A DNA stretch of 64,000 nucleotides, taken from the NCBI GenBank assembly GCA_041752315.1, contig JBGSHJ010000001.1, positions 1 through 64,000 on the forward strand, in the 5' to 3' direction. The translations under genes were made by a program, and so were the position numbers. This stretch comes from SYFY01 sp041752315 (GTDB lineage: Bacteria; Pseudomonadota; Gammaproteobacteria; Pseudomonadales; Azotimanducaceae). Below are positions 16,550-25,719 of the stretch, one piece after another. Numbering within the stretch: the stretch's first letter is position 1; the number at the start of each line of letters is the position of its first letter. The notes under the pieces are model-generated. The model had not been told where the DNA came from and ran no database searches. It saw nothing but the letters and a program-made list of their open reading frames with translations.

Positions 16550-17806
16550 ATGATTGGACTTCGCCTCGCCAGTTCGCAGCGCAGTGAGTCATTGGCCCGC
16601 AAACTCAGTGACATGGGTTGTGATGTCTCCATCCTCGCACCTGATTCAACGCTGGTAGCGGATCTTCTGGTGTTCGACAGCCTTTCGTTCGGAAAGCTTG
16701 ACTCTGCCCTCGCCCCCACCTTGCCGCCCTGCATTGTCATTGATGGCAAGAACGAGGCGGCAGCCGGAATCGCTGCTGTCCGGCAGGGGGCGCTTGACTA
16801 CCTCGTCAGCCAGACCAGTGATATCGACGTGATCGGTGGTGTATTCGAATGGCATCAGCGCTGTTCGGGCGGTGGTGTGCAAACCCTGTCTGCCGTGTCC
16901 GAGCGTCTGTTCGATCAGGCGCGGCGAGTTGCCGTGACGGATGTGGCGGTGTTGCTCAGCGGCGAAAGCGGTACTGGCAAGGAAGTTCTGGCTCGATTCA
17001 TTCATGCGCGCAGCACCAGGCGGACCGCAGATTTTGTGACTGTCAACTGTGCTGCGATTCCGGACAACATGCTCGAGGCGATGTTGTTCGGGCATGAAAA
17101 GGGAGCATTCACCGGTGCCGTAGAAAGCCGACCGGGAAAGTTCGAATTGGCGCAGCGCGGTACGCTGCTGCTTGACGAGATCACTGAAATGCCCATGGCG
17201 TTGCAGGCAAAACTGCTGCGTGTGTTGCAGGAACGCGAAGTTGAAAGGGTAGGCGCACGGGCGCCCAGGAGTGTTGATGTACGGGTCATCGCGACGACCA
17301 ATCGGGATCTCCAGGCAGCACTGAAGCACGGTCAGTTGCGCGAGGATCTCTATTTCCGATTGAGTGTATTTCCTCTGGCACTGCCTCCCCTGCGCAGCCG
17401 TCCCGAGGAGATTCCTGGCCTGGTTACTCACTTTCTCTACAAACACCGTCGACTGGTGGCCCCTCGTCAGATCGTTGGCGTGACATCGGCTGTTCTGGAT
17501 GTCTTTGCCCGCTACGACTGGCCGGGCAATGTGCGGGAACTGGAAAATGTCATCCAGCGTGCTCTGGTGCTCTGTGATGGTGACCAGATCGATCACACCC
17601 ATATCGACCTCGGCATGGCAAATCTTGACAACCAGACCGGTGAACTGGCTCAGCGACTGCTGCTGGCCGAAGGCGAAACGATCGTTGCTGCATTGCGGGT
17701 TCACCATGGTCACCGTGTGCAAACGGCGGCAGCGCTCGGCATCTCTGAACGTACGCTGCGTTACAAGCTGCGACGATTGAAAGATCTCGGGATGGATATC
17801 ACATGA
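16550..17806 (+). CDS. fleR: FleR/FlrC-like sigma-54 activator
   Basis: Encodes 418 aa, four bases after the FleQ-like gene. AAA+ motifs are complete: GESGTGKE (138-145), GAFTGA (185-190), GTLLLDE (204-210), ATTNRDL and REDLYFRL with the arginine finger (264-271). The C-terminal helix-turn-helix is TAAALGISERTLRYKLRRL. The N-terminal 100 residues look receiver-derived (GALDYLVSQ resembles the usual GAxDYLxKP), but the acidic pocket at the start is missing. Phosphorylation control is therefore doubtful, and no fleS kinase gene is next to it. It should drive the sigma-54 class III genes such as basal body and hook operons. Its stop overlaps fliE by four bases. Confidence 0.82.
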   Translation: MIGLRLASSQRSESLARKLSDMGCDVSILAPDSTLVADLLVFDSLSFGKLDSALAPTLPPCIVIDGKNEAAAGIAAVRQGALDYLVSQTSDIDVIGGVFEWHQRCSGGGVQTLSAVSERLFDQARRVAVTDVAVLLSGESGTGKEVLARFIHARSTRRTADFVTVNCAAIPDNMLEAMLFGHEKGAFTGAVESRPGKFELAQRGTLLLDEITEMPMALQAKLLRVLQEREVERVGARAPRSVDVRVIATTNRDLQAALKHGQLREDLYFRLSVFPLALPPLRSRPEEIPGLVTHFLYKHRRLVAPRQIVGVTSAVLDVFARYDWPGNVRELENVIQRALVLCDGDQIDHTHIDLGMANLDNQTGELAQRLLLAEGETIVAALRVHHGHRVQTAAALGISERTLRYKLRRLKDLGMDIT

Positions 17807-18207
17807 GCATCAGTGGAATCTCCGGCAGTGGGCCATTGCCTTTGCAATCATCGCTCGCTCCGTCACGTACCGACATAGATGGGGTGCTGGCGCAGATTCG
17901 TGCCATGCGTACGCAATCGTCCCTCGCCGATTCACATGCAGCCAGTATCGCCGATGTCACCAGCGTCCCGACGGCGGTATCTCCCAGCAGCGGTTTTGGT
18001 CAGCAGTTGAAAGTGGCACTCGATGGCGTCAACGAGTTGCAGAAGGATGCGGGTGCCAAATCCGAGGCGTTTGCGGCAGGCCGTAGTGATGACCTGGTTG
18101 GCACGATGCTCGCCATGCAGAAATCCAATGTCGCGTTTCAGGCAACAGTGCAGGTGCGAAACCGGCTCGTCAGTGCCTATCAAGACATCATGAACATGCC
18201 CATCTGA
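17803..18207 (+). CDS. fliE: Flagellar MS-ring/rod junction protein FliE
   Basis: Encodes 134 aa, a little longer than the usual 104-110. FliE links the FliF ring to the proximal rod and is the first exported rod substrate. The conserved C-terminal half has FGQQLKVALDGVNELQKDAG, AMQKSNVAFQATVQVRNRLV and SAYQDIMNMPI at the end. The extra residues are an N-terminal low-complexity stretch of about 30. ATG 17803 overlaps the fleR stop (ATGA), and fliF follows after 24 bases with AGGGGAAA as ribosome binding site. Confidence 0.94.
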   Translation: MSISGISGSGPLPLQSSLAPSRTDIDGVLAQIRAMRTQSSLADSHAASIADVTSVPTAVSPSSGFGQQLKVALDGVNELQKDAGAKSEAFAAGRSDDLVGTMLAMQKSNVAFQATVQVRNRLVSAYQDIMNMPI

Positions 18208-18231
18208 GCCTGATCAGGGGAAACAGGAACC

Positions 18232-19917
18232 ATGTCCGAATCTTCTATTGCAGCACTGCCTTCGCCTTCGGCACGGCTGAAAGTCCCCGGCGGGGATTTC
18301 ATTCGTGGAGCGGTCAACATGCCCGTTGTACGGCAGGCGACGCTCCTGATTGCGTTGGCTGGAACGGTTGCGCTGGGTCTGTTCGCAGCCTTGTGGATGC
18401 AAGACGAAGACATGAAACCGGTAGCCGGGATCAGTTCGCCGACCCAGGCTGCAGAACTGGGTCGCATTCTGGAGGCTGCACGCATTCCTTATCAGCTTGA
18501 TCACAAGACCAGCACCTTGCTTGTCCCCGCAGAACATTTTTATGAAGCACGAATGCAGGTTGCTGGCTCCACGGAGACCAGAGAAGGTCAGAGTGGTTAT
18601 GAGTTGCTGGATGAAGAACAGGGTTTTGGTGTCAGTCAGTTCATGGAAAACACCCGCCATCGACGGAGTATCGAAGGTGAACTGTCGAGGAGCATTCTGA
18701 CCATCAACGGTGTGCAGCACGCCAGGGTGCTGCTCGCCATGCCAAAGAGTACGACCTTCCTGCGTGATCGACGCAAGCCCTCAGCATCGGTGTCCATCAC
18801 CCTGCAACCTGGCAAGACACTGAACTCCGAGCAGATCCGGGGTATCACCAACCTGGTGGCCGCTGCTGTTCCAGAACTGGATGTTTCAGCGGTCGCGGTG
18901 GTGGATCAGAGCGGAAAACTGCTGTCACGCCAGAACGAGGATCCAGCCCTTGAAGCGACTGAACGCCAGCTGAGTCATGTCGCGCGGATCGAAGCGGGAC
19001 TGCAAGGCAAGATCGAACAGATTCTCGAACAGCTGGTCGGCTCGGGAGCCTACACGGCACAAGTGACCGCTGATGTTGACTTCACGCGCCAGGAGCTGGC
19101 CAGTGAACAATATCGTCCACAGGAATCCGCCGCCGTTCGCAGCGAATCGACCTCTTCCGAAGAGCGGGTTGGCAACCTGCCGATTGTCGGTGTTCCCGGC
19201 ACCTTGTCCAATCAGCCGCCACCCGACCCGGTTGGCAATGTTGCGGCTGCGCAGGCAGCACCGGCCGATGCGGCGACCACCCCGCGCACGACGCGCAACG
19301 AGGCAACCCGCAACTACGAAATGGATCGAACGGTACGTTACGAACAACAGAGCGTCGGACGTTTGTCACGACTGGGTGTGTCGGTAGTGGTCGATCATCA
19401 CCGGAGCATCAACGCTGATACCGGTACCGAGGAAACCAAACCCTGGAGTGCAGCAGAACTGAAGCAGTTGCAGGCTACCATCGCCAGCGCAGTCGGCATC
19501 ATGAACGAGCGTGGAGATACGCTCAGCGTCACCTCAAGCCCCTTTTACCGGACGGAAGTCGAGATTGCCGAGGCCGCACCTTTCTGGACGGAAACCTGGT
19601 TTACGGATCTGCTCAAGCAGGTGTTGGGCGGCATCGTCCTGCTGCTGCTGGCCTTCGGATTGTTGCGACCGTTGTACAAGACCCTGACCCGCGCCGGAGA
19701 AATGGTGCATGAACGCCAGGCCATGGAGATGGCAGACATCAATCAGTCGCGCGAGGAGATCTCCTTGCAGACCGCACTGGGTCTGCCCCCTCCGGAACCT
19801 GGTCAGGCCATACCCCACCAGGCGCTTGCCAAGCTTGATGCCGTGAAGGGTCTGGTCGCCAACGACCCACATAGAGTCGCGGAAGTTGTCAAACAGTGGG
19901 TGACCAGAGATGAGTGA
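18232..19917 (+). CDS. fliF: Flagellar MS-ring protein FliF
   Basis: Encodes 561 aa, close to E. coli (552). FliF forms the membrane ring that houses the export gate and carries the rotor. First transmembrane helix at about residues 35-58 (VRQATLLIALAGTVALGLFA). The periplasmic ring-building motifs include LGRILEAARIPYQLD, TRHRRSIEGELSRSI and HARVLLAMPKST. Second membrane helix at about 460-480 (QVLGGIVLLLLAFGLLRPLY). The FliG-binding tail at the C-terminus ends KQWVTRDE. It overlaps fliG by eight bases. Confidence 0.97.
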   Translation: MSESSIAALPSPSARLKVPGGDFIRGAVNMPVVRQATLLIALAGTVALGLFAALWMQDEDMKPVAGISSPTQAAELGRILEAARIPYQLDHKTSTLLVPAEHFYEARMQVAGSTETREGQSGYELLDEEQGFGVSQFMENTRHRRSIEGELSRSILTINGVQHARVLLAMPKSTTFLRDRRKPSASVSITLQPGKTLNSEQIRGITNLVAAAVPELDVSAVAVVDQSGKLLSRQNEDPALEATERQLSHVARIEAGLQGKIEQILEQLVGSGAYTAQVTADVDFTRQELASEQYRPQESAAVRSESTSSEERVGNLPIVGVPGTLSNQPPPDPVGNVAAAQAAPADAATTPRTTRNEATRNYEMDRTVRYEQQSVGRLSRLGVSVVVDHHRSINADTGTEETKPWSAAELKQLQATIASAVGIMNERGDTLSVTSSPFYRTEVEIAEAAPFWTETWFTDLLKQVLGGIVLLLLAFGLLRPLYKTLTRAGEMVHERQAMEMADINQSREEISLQTALGLPPPEPGQAIPHQALAKLDAVKGLVANDPHRVAEVVKQWVTRDE

Positions 19918-20923
19918 ACCTGCTGAAGAGACGTCAATCGGATCTGTGCAGCAGGCGGCCATCCTGCTGTTGTCACTCGGCGAAGACGAGGCAGCCAAGG
20001 TGCTGCGTTATCTGGATCCTCGTGAAGTACAGCGTGTTGGTGAAGCGATGGCCTCTCTTGGCGCCATCCCGCGTCGTGACATCGAAATGGTGATCGGCTC
20101 TTTTCTGGACGAGGTAACAGAGCAGAGCGGACTGTCTCTGGGTGTACCCGACTATCTCAAACGCATGCTGGTCGGCGCACTGGGTGAACACAAGGCAACG
20201 ACCCTGCTTGAACGCATCAGCGGCGGCAGTACCGGCGGGCTGGAAAAACTGCGCTGGATGGACTCACGGGCTATCGCGGATTTCATGAAAGAAGAACATC
20301 CGCAGGTACAAGCCATCGTGTTGTCCTATCTTGAGGCCGAGCAGGCTGGCGAAGTACTTGGCTATCTCAACGATCCGGCCCACTGTGCAGAAATTGTCAT
20401 GCGTGTCGCCAAGCTGGATTCGGTCTCCCCGACGGCGTTGACTGAACTTGCGGCCGTACTTGAACAGCATGCAGGCCGCCAGACGGCCAACCGCTTTGCA
20501 CAACTGGGCGGACGCCGCAGTGCGGCCGAGATCATGAACAAGATGGCACGTGGCACGGACCAGGCAGTGCTTGAAAAGATCCGGGAAAGCGACGAGAGCC
20601 TGTGTGAGTCCATCCAGGAGATGATGTTCATCTTCGATAACCTGATGCAGATTGACGATCGGGGAATCCAGACCCTGCTTCGCGAAGTCTCGACCGACAT
20701 GCTTGTACTGGCACTCAAAGGCGCGGATCCGGCTCTTGCGGACAAGATCTTCAACAACATGTCGAAGCGGGCTGCGGAACTCCTGAAAGATGACATGGAA
20801 GCCAAAGGTCCCGTTCGATTGTCCGAAGTAGAGGCGGCACAGAAGGAAATCCTGACCATTGCCCGCAAGCTCGCCGAAGATGGCGAACTGGTCATCACCG
20901 GCAACGGCGAGGAGATGGTTTGA
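19910..20923 (+). CDS. fliG: Flagellar rotor switch protein FliG
   Basis: Encodes 337 aa (E. coli 331). FliG sits on the cytoplasmic face of FliF and transmits stator torque. Middle-domain EHPQ motif in FMKEEHPQVQAIVLSYLE (about residues 125-142). The C-terminal torque helix has the charged residues in DDRGIQTLLREVSTDMLVLA and ALKGADPALADKIFNNMSKR, followed by the family-typical AAELLKDDMEAKGPVRLSEV. It starts inside fliF, and fliH starts with a TTG that overlaps the fliG stop. Confidence 0.97.
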   Translation: MSEPAEETSIGSVQQAAILLLSLGEDEAAKVLRYLDPREVQRVGEAMASLGAIPRRDIEMVIGSFLDEVTEQSGLSLGVPDYLKRMLVGALGEHKATTLLERISGGSTGGLEKLRWMDSRAIADFMKEEHPQVQAIVLSYLEAEQAGEVLGYLNDPAHCAEIVMRVAKLDSVSPTALTELAAVLEQHAGRQTANRFAQLGGRRSAAEIMNKMARGTDQAVLEKIRESDESLCESIQEMMFIFDNLMQIDDRGIQTLLREVSTDMLVLALKGADPALADKIFNNMSKRAAELLKDDMEAKGPVRLSEVEAAQKEILTIARKLAEDGELVITGNGEEMV

Positions 20924-21459
20924 CGAGTCAACTTTTCACCTGGCCCAGTGTTCGACCAGTTCTTCTGCCACCACCGGTACCCTCATTCGAGGAACTCGAA
21001 CGGAAGACACGCGAAGCGGCCCGCGCGGAAGGACTTGCGGAGGGCCGTCGTCAGGCGGATCTTGAACTGGCCTCGCGCATCCGCGAACTGGATGTTCTTC
21101 GCCAGTCGCTGGAACAGCATCGCATCGAGCTTTCCGGTCAACAGGTCTCCGGGCTGGTCGAGTTTGTTCGTGGCGCGTTTTCTGCCTTGTTGGGCGCCAC
21201 CCTCCGGATCAACCCGGAAGCCTTCACGACGATGTTGCATCAGGCTCTGGAAAGTCTGCCTGCAGGCGGGAATCTGTTGATTCGAGCACATCCTGAACTG
21301 GCGCGATCTCTGGCACAGATGCTGGATCGGACCGTGGAAGAAGATCCATCCCTGCCTCCTTTTGCGGTGCGTGTGGATGCAGATCGTGTCAGCTGGTCGG
21401 CAGACCTTCTGACAGAGTTCAACTGTCTTCTCGAGCAGGGGATGTCCGGTGATCGCTGA
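20920..21459 (+). CDS. fliH: Flagellar export ATPase regulator FliH
   Basis: Encodes 179 aa, shorter than E. coli FliH (235). FliH binds and inhibits the FliI ATPase and tethers it to FliN. The N-terminus has the short hydrophobic motif FTWPSV, then the charged coiled coil EELERKTREAARAEGLAEGR (residues about 25-45). The C-terminal part with LRINPEAFTTMLHQALESLP is FliH/YscL-like. Start TTG 20920 overlaps the fliG TGA, and the 3' end overlaps fliI by 11 bases. Confidence 0.88.
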   Translation: MTSQLFTWPSVRPVLLPPPVPSFEELERKTREAARAEGLAEGRRQADLELASRIRELDVLRQSLEQHRIELSGQQVSGLVEFVRGAFSALLGATLRINPEAFTTMLHQALESLPAGGNLLIRAHPELARSLAQMLDRTVEEDPSLPPFAVRVDADRVSWSADLLTEFNCLLEQGMSGDR

Positions 21460-22777
21460 CACGGTTCACTTCACGCTTGCGTCCGCAACCGTCAGACAGA
21501 TCGTCAGGGCGCGGCGTCGTGGTCGTGTGACGTCGAGTATAGGGCTGCTTGTCGAGGCAAATGGTTTGAATGCAGAACTGGGTGAACGCGCAGAAATATT
21601 GACTGCTCATGGACCCAAGGCAGCTGAAGTTGTTGGCTTCAGGGGTGAGACCAGCTACCTCATGCCCCTGGACCGGATGGATGGATTGCAAGTCGACGCG
21701 CCTGTACGCCTGGCCATGACGTTACCGGTACCGGACGCCATGTCGGCACTGGGTCGAATCATCGACGCATCCGGAGCCGCTATCGACGGCCGGGGTCCTC
21801 TTGGTCAACAAACATCGGCAGTGCAAAGTCTGGAACGAATCAATCCACTGGTGAGGCCACCGATCAGCGAAGTGCTGGACGTTGGTGTAACCAGCATCAA
21901 CGCGCTGATTACCGTGGGCAAGGGCCAGAGGGTTGGCCTCTTTGCAGGCAGTGGTGTGGGCAAGAGCGTCACGCTGGGGATGCTGGCTCGCAACACCCGG
22001 GCCGATGTCGTCATCCTGGCGATGATTGGCGAACGGGGTCGCGAGGTCCGCGAGTTCATCGAAGACAATCTGGGCGGCGGATTGCCGCATGCCACTGTCG
22101 TGGTCTCACCCGCTGATGATTCCCCTGCACTGCGTCTGCGGGGCGCCTGGCTCGCGACCGAACTCGCCGAATATCACCGTCATCACGGCAAAAACGTATT
22201 GCTGCTGATGGACTCCCTGACCCGATGTGCACAGGCGCAGCGGGAAATTGGTCTGGCATTGGGAGAACCCCCGACGACAAAAGGTTATACACCTTCGGTT
22301 TTTGCTCTGCTGCCCAAACTGGTGGAGCGGACAGGCCGGACCGAGACCGGAAGCATTACGGCGTTTTACACGGTGTTGATGGAAGAAGACGATCTGCAGG
22401 ACCCCATCGTCGACGCGGCTCGGGCGATTCTGGACGGACACATCGTTTTGAGTCGTCGTCTGGCTGACGCAGGAATCTATCCGGCTGTGGACGTGGGTGC
22501 TTCTGTCAGTCGTCTACAGACCAGAATTGTGCCGGAACCGGAGCGGGCGCTCTCGATGCGATTCAAGGCGCTATGGTCGCGTTACACCGAACAGGAAGAC
22601 CTGATCAGCATGGGTGCGTATCAGCGTGGCGCGGATGCATTGACAGACGAAGCCATTGCCCGACACAACAAGCTGGCGGACTTTCTCAAACAGCCTGCCA
22701 GTCAGCAGGTTTCTTATGCCGAGTCGATGGCACGGTTGCGGGTTCTGTTTGGTGAGGGCCAGGCGCTGATTCCATGA
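21449..22777 (+). CDS. fliI: Flagellum-specific export ATPase FliI
   Basis: Encodes 442 aa (E. coli 457), related to F1-ATPase beta. Walker A is GLFAGSGVGKSV (about residues 170-181). Other signatures are the catalytic Glu region IGERGREVREFIEDNLG, Walker B VLLLMDSLTRCAQAQREIGL and GEPPTTKGYTPSVFALLPKL. It powers early export steps with FliH and FliJ. Translation starts at GTG 21449 inside fliH. Confidence 0.97.
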   Translation: MIADTVHFTLASATVRQIVRARRRGRVTSSIGLLVEANGLNAELGERAEILTAHGPKAAEVVGFRGETSYLMPLDRMDGLQVDAPVRLAMTLPVPDAMSALGRIIDASGAAIDGRGPLGQQTSAVQSLERINPLVRPPISEVLDVGVTSINALITVGKGQRVGLFAGSGVGKSVTLGMLARNTRADVVILAMIGERGREVREFIEDNLGGGLPHATVVVSPADDSPALRLRGAWLATELAEYHRHHGKNVLLLMDSLTRCAQAQREIGLALGEPPTTKGYTPSVFALLPKLVERTGRTETGSITAFYTVLMEEDDLQDPIVDAARAILDGHIVLSRRLADAGIYPAVDVGASVSRLQTRIVPEPERALSMRFKALWSRYTEQEDLISMGAYQRGADALTDEAIARHNKLADFLKQPASQQVSYAESMARLRVLFGEGQALIP

Positions 22778-22816
22778 TGACCGTCGTCAAGACTCTGCAG
22801 ATGGAGCGCTGATCCG

Positions 22817-23266
22817 GTGGCTGGTCGTTCACAAAACGCACTGGGGGCGCTGCTCAGGCTGCGTCGGGTGCGGATGCTGCAGGCGCAGTCCCGTCTTGCC
22901 CAGGTGACACTCCCGGCGGCGACAGCGCTGAGGGAAGTCGCAGATACCGAAGCCCTGGAAAAGGAATACGCGCTCGCGAATCTTGGCGAAGCAGCCCTGC
23001 CGGTTGTGCAGCGACACCACCTGTTTGCCGGCAAGATCCGCGACCTGGTTAACAGCCGGCGGCAACAGGCCATCCGACTGAACGAAGAGGCCACGCGCCG
23101 GGAAACGGTCTGGCGGCAGACGCTCACCAGCCTGCGCAGTGCAGAAAAAGTTGTTGCGCATATTCAAAAACAGGAGCGGGTTGAAGAGGACCGGAAATTG
23201 AGACGCCGGTCAATACATCGTCCGCTCGCATCTGGAAGATGGACAGGTCTCAATGATCCAGAATAA
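22817..23266 (+). CDS. fliJ: Flagellar export chaperone FliJ
   Basis: Encodes 149 aa (family about 147) from GTG 22817, with GGAG about ten bases upstream. FliJ is an antiparallel coiled coil that sits in the FliI ring and helps escort substrates. The sequence is rich in Arg, Gln, Leu and Glu, with long helices such as LLRLRRVRMLQAQSRL and NSRRQQAIRLNEEATRRET. Sequence identity in this family is low, so the call rests on position directly after fliI, length and helical composition. A 12-codon ORF between fliI and fliJ (22774-22812) is probably not a gene. Confidence 0.85.
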   Translation: MAGRSQNALGALLRLRRVRMLQAQSRLAQVTLPAATALREVADTEALEKEYALANLGEAALPVVQRHHLFAGKIRDLVNSRRQQAIRLNEEATRRETVWRQTLTSLRSAEKVVAHIQKQERVEEDRKLRRRSIHRPLASGRWTGLNDPE

Positions 23267-23279
23267 GGAAATTGCCAAG

Positions 23280-23585
23280 ATGGCCATAGTGCAGGAACTC
23301 AACTCTGAAGGGACACGCCTGACGATCAATGTGACGGGAAGGTTCGACTTCGGCTCCCATCGGGACTTTCGCGAAAGTTATGAGGCGCTGAAATCCAGCC
23401 CTGAACTGTTCACCGTCAACCTGAAGGAAACCAACTTCCTCGACAGTTCTGCTCTCGGCATGCTGCTCTTGCTGCGTGACCATGCCAATGCGTCGAGCGC
23501 GAAAGTGGAAATCGTGAATTGTTCCCCTGAAGTACGCAAGATCCTCGCGATTTCGAACTTTGAGCAGTTGTTTGCCATTCATTGA
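23280..23585 (+). CDS. hsbA: STAS-domain anti-sigma factor antagonist, HsbA-like
   Basis: Encodes 101 aa from ATG 23280, with AAGGAA at 23269-23274; an in-frame start at 23253 lies within fliJ. STAS proteins switch partners on serine phosphorylation. The phospho-acceptor region is NFLDSSALGMLLLLRDHA at residues about 57-74, with Ser in the DSS motif. Next to the receiver-phosphatase-kinase gene it matches the HsbR-HsbA pair of Pseudomonas, where HsbA binds FlgM or HsbD according to phosphorylation. That function is taken from the family and was not tested here. Confidence 0.85.
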   Translation: MAIVQELNSEGTRLTINVTGRFDFGSHRDFRESYEALKSSPELFTVNLKETNFLDSSALGMLLLLRDHANASSAKVEIVNCSPEVRKILAISNFEQLFAIH

Positions 23586-23677
23586 TTCCCGAGTAGTGAA
23601 CCCAAGACATTGAACCCCTGGCATTGACGCTGGTCAGCGATCTCAGTCGTCGTCTGCCACCCTCAGGTTGACCCGAA

Positions 23678-25369
23678 ATGACACGTGTTCTGGTTGCGGA
23701 AGACAATGCCACGGATCGTTTGCTGCTGGCACGCATTGTTGAACGAGAAGGCTACGACGTCATCACGGCAGTGGACGGGCATGAGGCTCTGTCGAGGTTT
23801 GCGGAGCATTCGCCCGACGTCATTCTCCTCGATGCCATGATGCCCGGGCTCGACGGCTTCGAAGTGGCTCGATATGTTCGCGCGAACTCCCATGCGGACT
23901 ACGTACCGATCGTCTTCCTGTCTTCACTGACCGGCAATGAATGGCTGCATCGTTGTCTGGATGCCGGCGGCGACGACTTTCTCTCCAAGCCTTATAACCC
24001 GATCGTCCTCAAGGCAAAATTGCAGGCGTTGACCCGTCTTCGGGAGCAACAACAGCAACTCGCGGTACAGCGTCTGGAACTGGTACGACTGCAATCGCAC
24101 CTGTTGCAGGAGCAGATGGTGGCAAAGTCCGTGTTTGACAACATTGCGCACACGGGAAAACTGAAGGGTCCGTTTGTGAAGCATCTGCTGTCACCGATGT
24201 CGGTCTTCAATGGCGATGTCCTGCTGGCAGCACATGACCCATCCGGCGATCTGCTGGTGCTCCTGGGCGATTTCACCGGTCATGGATTGACCGCCGCCAT
24301 TGGGGCGCTGCCACTCGCAGACATTTTTTATGGCATGACGGCAAAGGGGTTCAACGTCTCCGATATCCTGCGGGAGTCCAATCGCAAACTCCGTGTGGTC
24401 TTGCCACCAGGCTACTTCTGTTGTGTGACCATGCTTCGACTGTCCCTTCGCAAGAACACGCTGGAGTACTGGAATGGTGGATTGCCGGCAGCAATCCTCG
24501 TGCGTCACGCCAGGCAGAGTGTCTATGAGATCGTTTCGCGTCATCTGCCTCTGGGCATACTGGATGATCAGAATTTTGTCGCCACCACCAGCATGGTGGA
24601 AGTTGAACCGGGCGATCGTATCGTTCTGTGCACTGACGGCCTTGTCGAGGTGGAAGACTCCGCCGGAACCATGTTTGGACACGAACAACTGGTCGACGTG
24701 GTCCGGCGTGCACCTTTGTCAATGGTCTTTGAAACGGTACTTGCCAAAGTCCAGAAGCACATGGCGAACCAGGCGCGTACCGACGATTTGACTCTGGTCG
24801 AGGTTACCGTTCTGGACGCGGTCGACCTGGACCGCTCAGGCGGCGATTCCCTGGGAATTTCTGGATCACCGCAGGACTGGAAGCTCAGCTATGAACTCGG
24901 GGCTCGCTCGTTGCGGGGTTTCAATCCGTTACCGATGCTTCAGCACATCCTGATGGAGACGCCCCAGCTTCGCAGTCGAGCCAGCGAAATCTACACGATT
25001 CTGGCCGAGACCTACTCCAATGCGCTTGAACATGGGGTCATGGGACTGGATTCTTCCCTCAAGGATTCAGCGGAAGGTTTTGCAACGTACTATGCGCGTC
25101 GAGCCAAGGCGCTCGAAGGGCTGGCAGGGTTCATACGCTTTGAACTGTCCAACGAAATCGACAGTTCAGGTGGAGTGCTTACACTCCGTGTGACCGACAG
25201 TGGCAGCGGATTTGACTTCAGGAAAGCCGCGCGAGAATCAAAAAACCAGCAGTCCGGATATCATGGTCGCGGAATGATGCTGTTGCATGAATTGTGTGAT
25301 GAAGTGACATACGAAGAACCTGGAAACTCCGTGCTGGTCCGTTTCAAATGGAGCGCAGATCATGTCTGA
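23678..25369 (+). CDS. hsbR: Receiver-PP2C phosphatase-HATPase response regulator, HsbR-like
   Basis: Encodes 563 aa with three domains. The receiver (1-120) has VLVAEDNATDR and the phospho-acceptor Asp in VILLDAMMPGLDGFEVARYV, with the switch Lys in SKPYN. The SpoIIE/PP2C phosphatase (about 165-380) has the metal motif GDFTGHGLTAAIG, then CTDGLVEVED and DDLTLVEV. The C-terminal HATPase_c serine kinase (about 420-560) has an N box ETYSNALEHG, a G1 box DSGSGFD and a GRGMMLL lid. One protein can therefore both phosphorylate and dephosphorylate the STAS partner under receiver control. The 92-base spacer before it shows no clear promoter. Confidence 0.88.
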   Translation: MTRVLVAEDNATDRLLLARIVEREGYDVITAVDGHEALSRFAEHSPDVILLDAMMPGLDGFEVARYVRANSHADYVPIVFLSSLTGNEWLHRCLDAGGDDFLSKPYNPIVLKAKLQALTRLREQQQQLAVQRLELVRLQSHLLQEQMVAKSVFDNIAHTGKLKGPFVKHLLSPMSVFNGDVLLAAHDPSGDLLVLLGDFTGHGLTAAIGALPLADIFYGMTAKGFNVSDILRESNRKLRVVLPPGYFCCVTMLRLSLRKNTLEYWNGGLPAAILVRHARQSVYEIVSRHLPLGILDDQNFVATTSMVEVEPGDRIVLCTDGLVEVEDSAGTMFGHEQLVDVVRRAPLSMVFETVLAKVQKHMANQARTDDLTLVEVTVLDAVDLDRSGGDSLGISGSPQDWKLSYELGARSLRGFNPLPMLQHILMETPQLRSRASEIYTILAETYSNALEHGVMGLDSSLKDSAEGFATYYARRAKALEGLAGFIRFELSNEIDSSGGVLTLRVTDSGSGFDFRKAARESKNQQSGYHGRGMMLLHELCDEVTYEEPGNSVLVRFKWSADHV

Positions 25370-25697
25370 TCATGTCGACGATGAAGTGTTGCAGGGTCTG
25401 CGCGAGATCATGGAAGATGGCTTCACCGAATTGCTCGAGGTTTTCCTGCGGGAATCGGCTGCCCAGCATGCTCAATTGCAGACGTTGTGGCGGTCCGGTG
25501 ATCGTGCAACCATTGTTGGTCTGGCGCACTCTCTCAAGGGCAGTTGCGCAAACATCGGCGCGAAGGGGTGTGCCGGAATCGCCGCTGAAGTAGAAAAGCT
25601 TGCGCACCAGGGAAATTGGGACGAAGTACCGTCACTGTTGCAGGCGCTCGATCTTGAGATGAAGGTCGCGCATGGTGAACTGTCCCGCCTGTGCTGA
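25362..25697 (+). CDS. Histidine phosphotransfer (Hpt) protein
   Basis: Encodes 111 aa, overlapping hsbR by eight bases. The Hpt signature is LAHSLKGSCANIGAKG with the phosphorylatable His at residue 56. The N-terminal helices (DDEVLQGLREIMEDGFTELL) fit a four-helix bundle. It probably relays phosphate to the HsbR receiver from a hybrid kinase encoded elsewhere; no sensor kinase is in the window. It ends 22 bases before a convergent glycosyltransferase gene. Confidence 0.88.
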   Translation: MSDHVDDEVLQGLREIMEDGFTELLEVFLRESAAQHAQLQTLWRSGDRATIVGLAHSLKGSCANIGAKGCAGIAAEVEKLAHQGNWDEVPSLLQALDLEMKVAHGELSRLC

Positions 25698-25719
25698 TGA
25701 GCAGATCCTGGATTCCGGT

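Noticed and set aside
22774..22812. Twelve-codon ORF overlapping the fliI stop before fliJ
   Set aside because: Very short; probably only the spacer containing the fliJ ribosome binding site. A leader peptide role cannot be excluded.
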